NCBI RefSeq assembly: GCF_027359675.1
Contig: NZ_CP114786.1
Coordinates: 5,616,501 to 5,680,500, forward strand
Length of the DNA: 64,000 bases
Source: Roseibium sp. Sym1
GTDB lineage: Bacteria; Pseudomonadota; Alphaproteobacteria; Rhizobiales; Stappiaceae
Direction of reading: 5' to 3'
Shown: piece by piece, positions 55,426-63,266 of the stretch
Layout: every line of letters begins with the position of its first letter
How positions within the stretch are numbered: position 1 is the stretch's first letter
The notes under the pieces: generated by a model
Databases searched by the model: none
Told to the model about the DNA's origin: nothing
The model's input: only the letters and a program-made list of their open reading frames with translations
Position numbers and translations under genes: made by a program

Positions 55426-55621
55426 GCGCAACTTCGGACGGGGCCTGCTCCCGTTTCCGGCACCGGCCACGCTGCACCGCTGCCCGATTGTCAGGGTCGT
55501 CCAGACCGAGGTCCCGTGCCATCCAGGCGGGCAGGTCCTCCGGATCAAGCGCCGTTCGGGGCGCGGCAAACAGGACGATGCGTTTCTTTCGGAAACAGTT
55601 TCGGAACATGGTCATAATCAT
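55403..55621 (-). CDS. Small basic protein, DUF1127-like (tentative)
   Basis: A 72-residue frame with a basic start ([12 protein letters not shown]) and the segment [20 protein letters not shown], which recalls the C-terminal DIGL motif of DUF1127-type small proteins common in alphaproteobacteria. GAGG lies six bases before the ATG at 55621. It is divergent from the LysR gene, the usual layout of a regulated small gene, and overlaps the convergent rsmA end by 23 bases. Evidence is limited; it could be spurious. Confidence 0.4.
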   Translation of the reverse strand: MIMTMFRNCFRKKRIVLFAAPRTALDPEDLPAWMARDLGLDDPDNRAAVQRGRCRKREQAPSEVAPRRPRQT

Positions 55622-55704
55622 TTTCAGCCTCATGCGTGATGGACGGAAAATGGCAGACCATATTTCCAATGTAATTGAATAATAATGCATGATATCATTC
55701 ATTT

Positions 55705-56604
55705 ATGAATAATGACGATTTTGATTGGGATGCGGTGCGGGTGTTTCTCGCGGTCGCCGAACATCAGAGCCTCAGCCGGGCCGCCGAGACCCTGAACCTG
55801 TCCCAACCCACGGTCGGGCGACATGTTGGCCGTCTCGAGGAACAGCTTGAGGTCCAGCTGTTCGACCGGCGGCAGACCGGTTACGAGCTCACCGGCGCGG
55901 GGCGAAGGCTGGTCAAGGTGGCCCGGACCATGGCGCGCGGCGCCGCGGATTTCGGACGCGCGGTCGACCTGGAAAAGTCAAGTTCACCGGAGCAGGTCTG
56001 CCGGGTCACGCTCGGGGAATGGGGCCTGCATTATCTGACCCAGCGGGCCGACAATATCACCCGCGGTCTAGACAACATCCGTCTCGAGTTTTTCGCCGAC
56101 GATGCCTTCTGGGACCTGAGCCGGAATTCCGCCGATATCGCCATCGGCAACCGGCCACCGAAGCACCCTCACCTGATCGCCCAGAAGCTGGGTGTCATCT
56201 CGTTTCACGTCTATGCAGCGCCGGGCTACCTGGAACGTCATCCGGACGCGGAGGATCCTTCCACCTGGCAGAACCAGGTCTGGGCCGGCTATTGCGGCAG
56301 CCGTGCCCGGCTGAAGTCGTCCCAGCTTCTCAACGAGATCCTGAAAGGTCGTTCCAGCCGCTACGCGGTCAACAGTTCCGTTGCCCTGTTCAACGTCCTG
56401 CAAGCCGGCGATGCGATGGGGGTCTTGCCTGACTGGATCGCAGAGACAGAAGGTCTGGTGCGGCTCTCCGGAACCCCGCTCGCCGTGGGAGATTCCTGGA
56501 TGAGTTTCCACGAACGGCTGCGCCTGCACCCGGTGCTGGTCACGGTGAAGGACCGGATTGTGGGGCTGTATCGGCAGAGGTATGCGGAGGCTGCGGGGAT
56601 GTGA
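55705..56604 (+). CDS. LysR-family transcriptional regulator
   Basis: A 299-residue LysR-type protein. Winged helix at residues 9-66 (LSRAAETLNLSQPTVGRHVGRLEEQL), then a two-lobed effector domain with SADIAIGNRPPKHPHLIAQKL. The upstream 84 bases are AT-rich and contain the palindromes ATGATATCAT and ATTCATTTATGAAT, candidate binding sites. Divergent small gene is a possible target. It sits in an accessory patch between rsmA and gmk. Confidence 0.9.
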   Translation: MNNDDFDWDAVRVFLAVAEHQSLSRAAETLNLSQPTVGRHVGRLEEQLEVQLFDRRQTGYELTGAGRRLVKVARTMARGAADFGRAVDLEKSSSPEQVCRVTLGEWGLHYLTQRADNITRGLDNIRLEFFADDAFWDLSRNSADIAIGNRPPKHPHLIAQKLGVISFHVYAAPGYLERHPDAEDPSTWQNQVWAGYCGSRARLKSSQLLNEILKGRSSRYAVNSSVALFNVLQAGDAMGVLPDWIAETEGLVRLSGTPLAVGDSWMSFHERLRLHPVLVTVKDRIVGLYRQRYAEAAGM

Positions 56605-56814
56605 GGTCCTCCCCTAAGCGCAACGACTCGACCGTTGTTGATCTAACGCGCAAAATTCGAATGAGACCGGAGAAGGCGTATCGATTTTTCCGCTTAGTTG
56701 GCGAAGGTCATCCACCAAATCGGTCGCTTGCGATAGTGCTCAGACTTTTGCGAGATGGAAAATTGGTAACTTGGCAACATCTCGCCCAATTAATGATGTT
56801 CAGAGCAGATTAGA
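56605..56814. other. Gap with an unsupported 70-codon frame
   Basis: This 210-base stretch is less GC-rich than the backbone. An open frame on the plus strand starts at a GTG overlapping the LysR stop and ends at 56813, giving a basic peptide (RMRPEKAYRFFRLVGEG in part). It has no ribosome site and no family I recognise. It may be the remnant of an acquired gene. Confidence 0.3.
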
Positions 56815-57264
56815 TCAACAATCAATTTTTTCTGGCTTCTGAGTAAAGCCGCCATAGTCATTAGCTACATCCTCAATCCTATCTGCGAATGTAAATCGAA
56901 GCAAAAGTAGTTTCCCATCCACGTTTTCGAACTCCATTAAAAAGTACAAATTCCCTTTCCCTTTTAAATTCATGACAGCGAAATATTGTTTATACAGGTT
57001 ATCTAGATCTACAACCAGAAAAGCTGAGCCTGCAACATATTCAAATTCTTTCAGAAGGCCAAAAGAATTTTCGGCTCTACTGCGTGCTTCTTCACTATAA
57101 GAAAACATATTCACGAGTTCTGAGGTTCCAGCAAGTCCACCTTTATTTGCATAAGCAGATACAAGTTTGCAAATATCTGCTTCAGGAGAGTATTCCTTTG
57201 CTTGAACCGCAGTTGACGCATAAGTTGATACTAAGTAAATCATTAGCAATATTATTCTGAACAT
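56815..57264 (-). CDS. Low-GC secreted protein of unknown function
   Basis: A 149-residue protein with a signal peptide (MFRIILLMIYLVSTYASTAV, cleavage near VQAKE). The mature domain looks folded, with alternating hydrophobic and charged residues (SAFLVVDLDNLYKQYFAVMN, GNLYFLMEFENVDGKLLLL) and two Cys (DICKL and the final C). AGGAAGAG precedes the ATG. Codon use is clearly A/T-rich compared with every neighbour, a sign of recent transfer. No family recognised. It sits alone in the patch between a LysR gene and gmk. Confidence 0.72.
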   Translation of the reverse strand: MFRIILLMIYLVSTYASTAVQAKEYSPEADICKLVSAYANKGGLAGTSELVNMFSYSEEARSRAENSFGLLKEFEYVAGSAFLVVDLDNLYKQYFAVMNLKGKGNLYFLMEFENVDGKLLLLRFTFADRIEDVANDYGGFTQKPEKIDC

Positions 57265-57740
57265 GAACAGCTCTTCCTACTTCTGAGATTTTCATTGCGT
57301 ATCGAGAATTTAAAACCTTACCCCATAGTTTCAAACTGAACTATTGAGGCGACGGATTTGGCATGTCAACCTTCATGTTCTACATCTGCCGTCTCAGTTT
57401 ATTGGCACGCTCCTGTCCCGGAAGGCACGAGATCCCTTGACTTCGGATCCTTCAGCGCAAAAGCGGTCTTAAAGGTCACTCGCGGACGGTGGTATGTTCG
57501 GTACACTGATGTAAAGCATATGGCGTCTGCGCACGTCTTCGCTTCGGTGGATGAGCGTTTGCGTTTTAGAACTAATGGGACGAACCATGTCTGCTCACCG
57601 GCACGCCTGAAGGGCATGAGATCCTAGATGCCTTGCATCAGGCGCTGAACGCGGACCGCTGATGCCTCGAACACCGCAATGCACTGCTACGGGCCAGCCC
57701 TGCCTCGTTCAGTCCTTGATCGTACCGAGCCGACCTACCT
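57265..57740. other. 476-bp region without a supportable gene
   Basis: Only short frames exist on either strand (for example 89 codons at 57358 on the plus strand and 72 codons at 57399 on the minus strand), none with a good ribosome site or recognisable motif. Composition is intermediate between the low-GC gene and the backbone. It looks like decayed or imported DNA next to gmk. Confidence 0.5.
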
Positions 57741-58439
57741 TCACCCCTCGCCGCCGAGCTCCGCTTCCAGGTCGTCGACCATGCCCTGGATCAGCGGGCC
57801 GATCTTGGGCGAACGAAATTGCTTCAGTCGTTCCGCCCGCAGGATGGCGCGGACATTTTCATAGGCCCGTTCCAGATCGTCATTGACGACCACGTAGTCG
57901 TATTTCGACCAGTGCCGCATTTCACCGACAGCGGTTTTCATGCGCTTTGCGATGACATCGTCCGTGTCTTCGGCCCGCCGTTTCAGGCGGGATTTCATCT
58001 CTGCGATCGACGGCGGCAGAATAAAGACGGAGACGACATCGGAGCGCATCTTCTCATAGAGCTGGAAGGTGCCCTGGATGTCGATATCGAACAGGATGTC
58101 CCGGCCGCTCTCAATGGCGTTTTCGACGGGGCCACGCGGCGTCGCGTAGTAGTTGCCGTGCACTTCCGCCCATTCCAGCAGTTCGTCGTGCTCTCGCATC
58201 TGCTCGAAACGCGCGCCATCCAGGAAATGGTAATGCACGCCATCGACTTCGCTGGACCGGCGCGGCCGTGTCGTGACGGAAATCGACAAGGCCAGATTGT
58301 CTTCGTTCTGTAGAAGCAGGCGGGCGATGGTCGACTTTCCGGCACCGGACGGCGACGACAGCACCAGCATCAGGCCGCGTCGCTGCTGCTCGGCCTCGTC
58401 CGCGCTGACGGTGGTCCCTTTTGCGGGCGCGTCGGTCAT
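57741..58439 (-). CDS. gmk: Guanylate kinase
   Basis: A 232-residue enzyme that phosphorylates GMP to GDP. P-loop SSPSGAGKST is at about residues 28-37, GMP-binding VTTRPRRSSEVDGVHYHF near 54, and DIDIQG near 118. The N-terminal ~22 residues before the core are a family-typical extension in alphaproteobacteria. It begins five bases after the yicC stop, as in E. coli-like and rhizobial clusters. Confidence 0.96.
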   Translation of the reverse strand: MTDAPAKGTTVSADEAEQQRRGLMLVLSSPSGAGKSTIARLLLQNEDNLALSISVTTRPRRSSEVDGVHYHFLDGARFEQMREHDELLEWAEVHGNYYATPRGPVENAIESGRDILFDIDIQGTFQLYEKMRSDVVSVFILPPSIAEMKSRLKRRAEDTDDVIAKRMKTAVGEMRHWSKYDYVVVNDDLERAYENVRAILRAERLKQFRSPKIGPLIQGMVDDLEAELGGEG

Positions 58440-58444
58440 AGGGT

Positions 58445-59338
58445 CTACTCCAGGTTCTGTATCTGCTCACGCATTTGATCGATAACGGCCTTCAAGTCCA
58501 GCCCGATGGCTGTCAGGTCGACGTCATTCGACTTGGAGCACAACGTGTTGGCTTCGCGGTTGAACTCCTGGGCCAGGAAATCCAGCCGCCGACCAATGGC
58601 GCCGCCGCTGTCCATCAGTTCCCGGACCGCGCTGACATGCGCGTGAAGACGGTCAAGCTCTTCGCGAATGTCCGCCTTGGTCGCCAGGAACACCGCTTCC
58701 TGATGCAGACGCTGGGGCTCCAGCTGACCGTCGGACGCTTCCATCAGCTCCGCCACCTGCTTTTTCAAACGTGCCTTGATCGCCTCGGGCTTGCGTGCCG
58801 GAAGAATTTCCGCCGCCTGGGTCAGCTCGGCGATCCGGTCGATCTGGTTGCGCACGACACCGCCAATGGCCTGGCCTTCCGTGTGGCGCATGTCGACCAG
58901 ATCGATCAGGGCGCCGTCGAGAGATGTCAGCAAAGCCTTGTGAAGCGCGGCCTGAACCTCTTCGTCTTCCTCCGGCTCCTTGAGCTCGAACACGCCCTTC
59001 TGGGACAGGATACCGTCCAGAGAGGGCGGCGTCAGATCGGGAACGCGGTTCTTGAGGAGTTCGATGGTCGCCAGAACCGCGTCCAGCGCGGATTCATTGA
59101 CCTGCAGCTGCTGTTCGGACTGGTCCCTCTGCATCGCCAGTCCGACCGAGACATTGCCGCGCCTGAGCACGCGGCTGCAGCGCTCGCGAATCCTGGGTTC
59201 CAGCGTTTCCAGGCCAGTCGGGATACGGATGCGCAGATCCAGGGACTTGCCATTGACTGATCTGAGTTCCCAGGTCCAGCGGACGGCTCCGGATTCCCCA
59301 AGAGCCCGCGCGAATCCTGTCATGCTGGCAAGTGCCAT
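58445..59338 (-). CDS. yicC: YicC/YloC-family endoribonuclease
   Basis: A 297-residue protein of the YicC family, recently recognised as endoribonucleases. It opens ASMTGFARA and has RSVNGKSLDLRIRIP; the C-terminal DUF1732 region contains AVRELMDSGGAIGRRLDFLAQEFNREANTLCSKS in family-typical order (GRRLDF, QEFNREANT, SK). It lies between mltG and gmk on the same strand, five bases from gmk and ~45 from mltG, consistent with one operon. Confidence 0.94.
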   Translation of the reverse strand: MALASMTGFARALGESGAVRWTWELRSVNGKSLDLRIRIPTGLETLEPRIRERCSRVLRRGNVSVGLAMQRDQSEQQLQVNESALDAVLATIELLKNRVPDLTPPSLDGILSQKGVFELKEPEEDEEVQAALHKALLTSLDGALIDLVDMRHTEGQAIGGVVRNQIDRIAELTQAAEILPARKPEAIKARLKKQVAELMEASDGQLEPQRLHQEAVFLATKADIREELDRLHAHVSAVRELMDSGGAIGRRLDFLAQEFNREANTLCSKSNDVDLTAIGLDLKAVIDQMREQIQNLE

Positions 59339-59382
59339 CTGCCCCTCCGGTATATGCCGTCCGGCGCCTGCCGCTCAGGCGG

Positions 59383-60513
59383 TCAATTGGATGTCGCCGG
59401 CTGCGTGTCCTGGTTCTGTTCTGCCTGGCGGCGCTCCCGCTCGATCTTGCGCCATTTGCGGACGTTCGCCTGGTGCTGTTCGTAGGTCTCGGCAAACACA
59501 TGCCCACCGGTGCCGTCCGCGACAAAATAGAGGTCGAGCGTCCGCGACGGGCTGGCGACCGCCTCCATGGCGGCGCGGCCCGGATTGCCGATCGGCCCCG
59601 GCGGCAATCCGTCGATCTGGTAGGTGTTGTACTTGTTTTCCTTTTTCAGGTCGGACTGCGTGATCGCAGACCGGTCCTTGAGCCAGGCTTCTCCACCGTA
59701 GAGACCGTAAAGGATGGTCGGATCGGACTGCAGGCGCATGTTCTTGTTGAGACGGTTGACGAACACGCCGGCGACCCGTGAGCGCTCATCTGCCAGCGCC
59801 GTTTCCTTCTCAACGATCGAGGCCAGAATCACCAGCTCTTCGGGCGTGGATACCGGCAATTCGTCGGAGCGGCGCTCCCACACCTCGGCCAGAAGCTTCT
59901 CCTGCGCCGCCTTCATCTGGTCGAGAACGCCCTTGCGGGTCATGCCGCGCGCAAATGTATAGGTTTCCGGCAGCAGCGAGCCCTCCTCGGGAACCTCCGT
60001 GATTTCTCCAACCAGAACCGGATGTTCGCGGACCCGCTCGATGATCTGGGCAGTTGTCCAGCCTTCCGGGATGGTCACGGAATGCGTAACGGCATTGCCT
60101 TCCACGAGATCGGTCATGATCTCCTGCATGGAAACACCAGGCGCGAAGGCATATTCACCGGCTTTCAGCTTGGTCGCATTCTTGTAGAAACGGATACCCA
60201 GATTGAAGATCCATTCGTCAAGGAGACTGTCGTCGATGACACCCTGGCCGGACAACCTGTCGGTGATGCCGGACAAGCCGGCACCGGAGGAAATGACGAC
60301 CGTCGCATTTTCCTCGAGAGGTCCGGCCTGTTCGAATTTCTGCTTGCCGAAATAAAGCGCGCCACCGACGGCGGCCAGACCGAACACCGCCAGCGTGATT
60401 AAGAGATTGATCAGGATCACAAGCGGATTGCGCACATGACGGGAACGTTGCGGCGGGCCCGGCGCAGGTTCCGGCTGCAAGGCTTCTCGCGGGCTTTTCG
60501 GCTTAATGCGCAT
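59383..60513 (-). CDS. mltG: Endolytic transglycosylase MltG
   Basis: A 376-residue inner-membrane enzyme that cuts nascent glycan strands and sets their length. One membrane helix is at about residues 30-55, a LysM-like subdomain follows (about 70-150), and the catalytic Glu is in ILASIVEKETA near residue 232, with the family segment LQSDPTILYGL and YNTYQIDGLPPGPIGNPG near 270-300. GGAGG lies 11 bases before the ATG at 60513; a longer frame to 60564 is less likely. Placed between fabF and yicC on the same strand, after a terminator. Confidence 0.93.
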   Translation of the reverse strand: MRIKPKSPREALQPEPAPGPPQRSRHVRNPLVILINLLITLAVFGLAAVGGALYFGKQKFEQAGPLEENATVVISSGAGLSGITDRLSGQGVIDDSLLDEWIFNLGIRFYKNATKLKAGEYAFAPGVSMQEIMTDLVEGNAVTHSVTIPEGWTTAQIIERVREHPVLVGEITEVPEEGSLLPETYTFARGMTRKGVLDQMKAAQEKLLAEVWERRSDELPVSTPEELVILASIVEKETALADERSRVAGVFVNRLNKNMRLQSDPTILYGLYGGEAWLKDRSAITQSDLKKENKYNTYQIDGLPPGPIGNPGRAAMEAVASPSRTLDLYFVADGTGGHVFAETYEQHQANVRKWRKIERERRQAEQNQDTQPATSN

Positions 60514-60580
60514 GTCGGATCGCACCTCCAGGATCGAGCCCCCGAGCTCCCGGCTCAGGCTCAAACGGACCAGTTGTCAC

Positions 60581-60620
60581 AAAAAAACTCGGGCCGGACC
60601 GACAGAATCGGTCCGGTCCG
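60581..60620 (-). terminator. Rho-independent terminator after fabF
   Basis: On the minus strand a 13-bp stem (CGGACCGGACCGA with TCGGTCCGGCCCG, one mismatch) is followed by a run of seven T. It starts ~15 bases after the fabF stop and separates the fab cluster from mltG. Confidence 0.85.
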
Positions 60621-60635
60621 ACGAATTTGAAGGGG

Positions 60636-61901
60636 TTATGCGGCAACTTTACGGAAGACGAGCGAAGCATTTGTGCCGCCAAATCCGAAGGAATTCGACA
60701 GCGCAACATCAATGTTAAGCTTCTTCGGCTTGTGCGGCACCAGATCGATTTCCGTTTCCACTGAGGGATTGTCAAGATTGATCGTCGGAGGTGCCATGCT
60801 GTCGCGGATCGCCAGAACCGAGAAGATCGATTCAACGGCACCGGCGGCACCGAGCAGGTGTCCGATCGAAGACTTGGTCGAGGACATGGTCAAGTCGGAC
60901 GCATGCTCGCCGGCAAGGCGTGTGACCGCTCCGAGCTCGATCTCGTCGCCGAGCGGGGTCGAGGTTCCGTGGGCGTTGACATAGTCGATATCGGCCGGCG
61001 TGACCTGGGCGCGCTTGAGCGCGGCTTCCATGCACCGGTACGCACCGTCGCCGTCGGATGACGGCGCCGTGATGTGATAGGCATCGCCGGACAGCCCGTA
61101 GCCGATGACCTCGGCGTAGATATTGGCGCCACGGCGGACGGCGTGCTCGTATTCCTCGAGCACCACGACACCGGCCCCCTCGCCCATCACGAAACCGTCG
61201 CGGGCGACGTCGTAGGGGCGAGACCCTTTTTCCGGCTCGTCGTTAAAGGCCGTGGACAAGGCCCTGCAGGCTGCAAACCCGGCCAGGGCCAGCCGGCAGA
61301 CCGGAGATTCCGTTCCACCCGCAACCATGACGTCCGCATCGCCAAAGGCAATAAGCCGGGAGGCGTCGCCAATGGCATGCGCCCCGGTCGAACACGCGGT
61401 GACGACAGCGTGGTTCGGACCCTTGAGGCCATGCCGGATGGACACGTAGCCACCGGCAAGATTGATCAGGCGGCCCGGAATGAAAAACGGAGAAACCCGG
61501 CGCGGCCCCTTTTCGGCCAGCAGATGCGCACCCTGTTCGATGCCCTGCAGCCCGCCGATGCCGGACCCGATAAGAACACCTGACCGCGCCTGCTGTTCGT
61601 AGGTCTCTGCCTTGAAACCTGAATCGGCCATCGCCTGGTCGGCGGCAGCCATTGCATAGACGATGAAGTCATCGACCTTGCGCTGTTCCTTGACGTCCAT
61701 CCAGTCGTCCGGATTGAACGCACCTTCAACCGAGGAGTCGCGTGGAATCTGGCAAGCGATTTGGCAAGCCAGATCGTCGACCTTGAAATTCGTGACCTTG
61801 TTGGCCCCGCTCTTTCCCTCAAGGATTTTTTTCCAAGTGACATCGACACCACAACCCAGTGGCGTCACCATGCCCAACCCAGTTACGACAACTCGCCTCA
61901 T
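60636..61901 (-). CDS. fabF: Beta-ketoacyl-ACP synthase II
   Basis: A 421-residue condensing enzyme of fatty-acid elongation. The catalytic triad is visible: Cys in TACSTGAHAIG, His in NAHGTSTPLGD and His in KSSIGHLLGAAG. It opens MRRVVVTGLGMVTPLG. Start at 61901 is set by family similarity; the ribosome site is weak. A strong hairpin lies 22 bases upstream of the start. Downstream of acpP in the same order as most proteobacteria. Confidence 0.97.
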   Translation of the reverse strand: MRRVVVTGLGMVTPLGCGVDVTWKKILEGKSGANKVTNFKVDDLACQIACQIPRDSSVEGAFNPDDWMDVKEQRKVDDFIVYAMAAADQAMADSGFKAETYEQQARSGVLIGSGIGGLQGIEQGAHLLAEKGPRRVSPFFIPGRLINLAGGYVSIRHGLKGPNHAVVTACSTGAHAIGDASRLIAFGDADVMVAGGTESPVCRLALAGFAACRALSTAFNDEPEKGSRPYDVARDGFVMGEGAGVVVLEEYEHAVRRGANIYAEVIGYGLSGDAYHITAPSSDGDGAYRCMEAALKRAQVTPADIDYVNAHGTSTPLGDEIELGAVTRLAGEHASDLTMSSTKSSIGHLLGAAGAVESIFSVLAIRDSMAPPTINLDNPSVETEIDLVPHKPKKLNIDVALSNSFGFGGTNASLVFRKVAA

Positions 61902-61922
61902 ACACCCGCACTTACGTTGTAA

Positions 61923-61953
61923 GGGCCTGGCGGGGAACTTGCCCCGCCGGCCC
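61923..61953 (-). promoter_or_regulatory. Strong hairpin between acpP and fabF
   Basis: GGGCC-T-GGCGGGG pairs with CCCCGCC-GGCCC around a six-base loop (12 bp, one bulge). On the minus strand it sits between the acpP stop and the fabF ribosome site and lacks a T run, so it is more likely an mRNA-processing or attenuation structure than a full terminator. Confidence 0.5.
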
Positions 61954-61987
61954 AATCTTCAAACATTCGTCAAGAAGGGCCGGGCCC

Positions 61988-62221
61988 TTACTTGTTGGCT
62001 TCGAGAAACTTTACAGCGTCGCCAACGGTCAGAATGGTTTCTGCCGCGGTGTCCGGGATTTCCACGCCGAATTCTTCTTCGAAGGCCATGACCAGCTCAA
62101 CGGTGTCAAGGCTGTCTGCACCCAGATCGTCGATGAAGCTTGCGCCTTCGACAACCTTTTCAGCGTCGACACCCAGGTGCTCAACGACGATTTTCTTTAC
62201 CCGATCCGCGATATCGCTCAT
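61988..62221 (-). CDS. acpP: Acyl carrier protein
   Basis: A 77-residue acidic carrier protein. The phosphopantetheine attachment Ser is in [19 protein letters not shown] (DSL motif, residue 37). Standard length. AAGGAAG lies six bases upstream of the ATG, a strong site fitting high expression. It lies between fabG and fabF. A 241-base gap upstream probably holds its own promoter. Confidence 0.98.
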   Translation of the reverse strand: MSDIADRVKKIVVEHLGVDAEKVVEGASFIDDLGADSLDTVELVMAFEEEFGVEIPDTAAETILTVGDAVKFLEANK

Positions 62222-62462
62222 TTTTCACTTCCTTAGTTTTTCTATTCATCACTCGCGAAACTGCCCCGGACCGTTGTGTTGCCAGCGGCGGTGCGTGATC
62301 GCGGCCTAGGACGTCCTCGCGCCTTGGAACCGGATTCCCGGTTGATCGGCGCAATTCGTAACAATCGGCGGGTTGGTAACACACTTTGTTGACCTTTACC
62401 AGCCGGTCCAGACCGCTTCGGAGCGGCCCGGATTCTTTTTGCCTGCTCGGCGAAACTTCCTT

Positions 62463-63200
62463 TTAAATCATAGCCATGCCGCCATTGACGTGCAGGGTCT
62501 GCCCCGTCACGTAGGCGGCTTCGTCACTGGCAAGGTAGAGGGCGGCCGAGGCGATCTCGGCAGAAGTCCCCAAACGGCCTGCCGGGACGCTCGTCAAAAT
62601 CGATTCTTTTTGCTTGTCATTGAGCGCGTCGGTCATCGCCGTTTCGATGAAACCCGGTGCAATCGTGTTGACAGTGATGTTGCGGCTGGCCACTTCCCGC
62701 GCGAGGGACTTGTACATGCCGATCATGCCCGCCTTGGCAGCTGCGTAGTTGACCTGCCCCGGATTGCCGGTAACACCGACCACGGACGTGATCCCGACAA
62801 TCCGCCCGGAACGACGTTTCATCATCCCCTTGATCGCGGCACGGCACAGGCGGAACCCGGAAGTCAGGTTGACTTCCAGCACCTGGTCCCACTCCTCGTC
62901 CTTCATGCGCATGAAGATGTTGTCACGGGTGATGCCGGCATTGTTGACCAGAATGTCGACGGAACCCATTTTCTCCTCCGCGGCCGGCAACAGCGCGTCA
63001 ACGGCGGCACGGTCGGACAGGTTGGCAGGGGTAACGAAGGCGCGCTCGCCAAGATCGGCGGCAAGTGCCTCCAGCTTTTCCGCCCGCGTGCCGGACAACG
63101 ACACCGTAGCGCCCTGCGCATGAAGCACCCGCGCAATGGCTTCGCCGATTCCGCCGGTGGCTCCGGTGACGAGGGCGTTCTTCCCTTCCAAGCTGAACAT
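62463..63200 (-). CDS. fabG: 3-oxoacyl-ACP reductase
   Basis: A 245-residue short-chain dehydrogenase that reduces 3-oxoacyl-ACP with NADPH. Cofactor loop TGATGGIGEAIA is at about 12-23, NNAG near 85, the catalytic Ser in ITSVVGVTGNPG near 137 and YxxxK in VNYAAAKAGMIG near 150, with APGFIETAMTD after it. It follows fabD by ~65 bases on the same strand. Confidence 0.97.
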   Translation of the reverse strand: MFSLEGKNALVTGATGGIGEAIARVLHAQGATVSLSGTRAEKLEALAADLGERAFVTPANLSDRAAVDALLPAAEEKMGSVDILVNNAGITRDNIFMRMKDEEWDQVLEVNLTSGFRLCRAAIKGMMKRRSGRIVGITSVVGVTGNPGQVNYAAAKAGMIGMYKSLAREVASRNITVNTIAPGFIETAMTDALNDKQKESILTSVPAGRLGTSAEIASAALYLASDEAAYVTGQTLHVNGGMAMI

Positions 63201-63266
63201 ATGGGGTCCTTCCGTTGTTCTTTCCGGCCCGGCCGGGCCACGTCGGGGTCCAGGCAGGTATAAGCC

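Noticed and set aside
57358..57627. Short frames in the gap before gmk (89 codons plus strand, 72 codons minus strand)
   Set aside because: No ribosome site, no motif and mutually overlapping; treated as non-coding.
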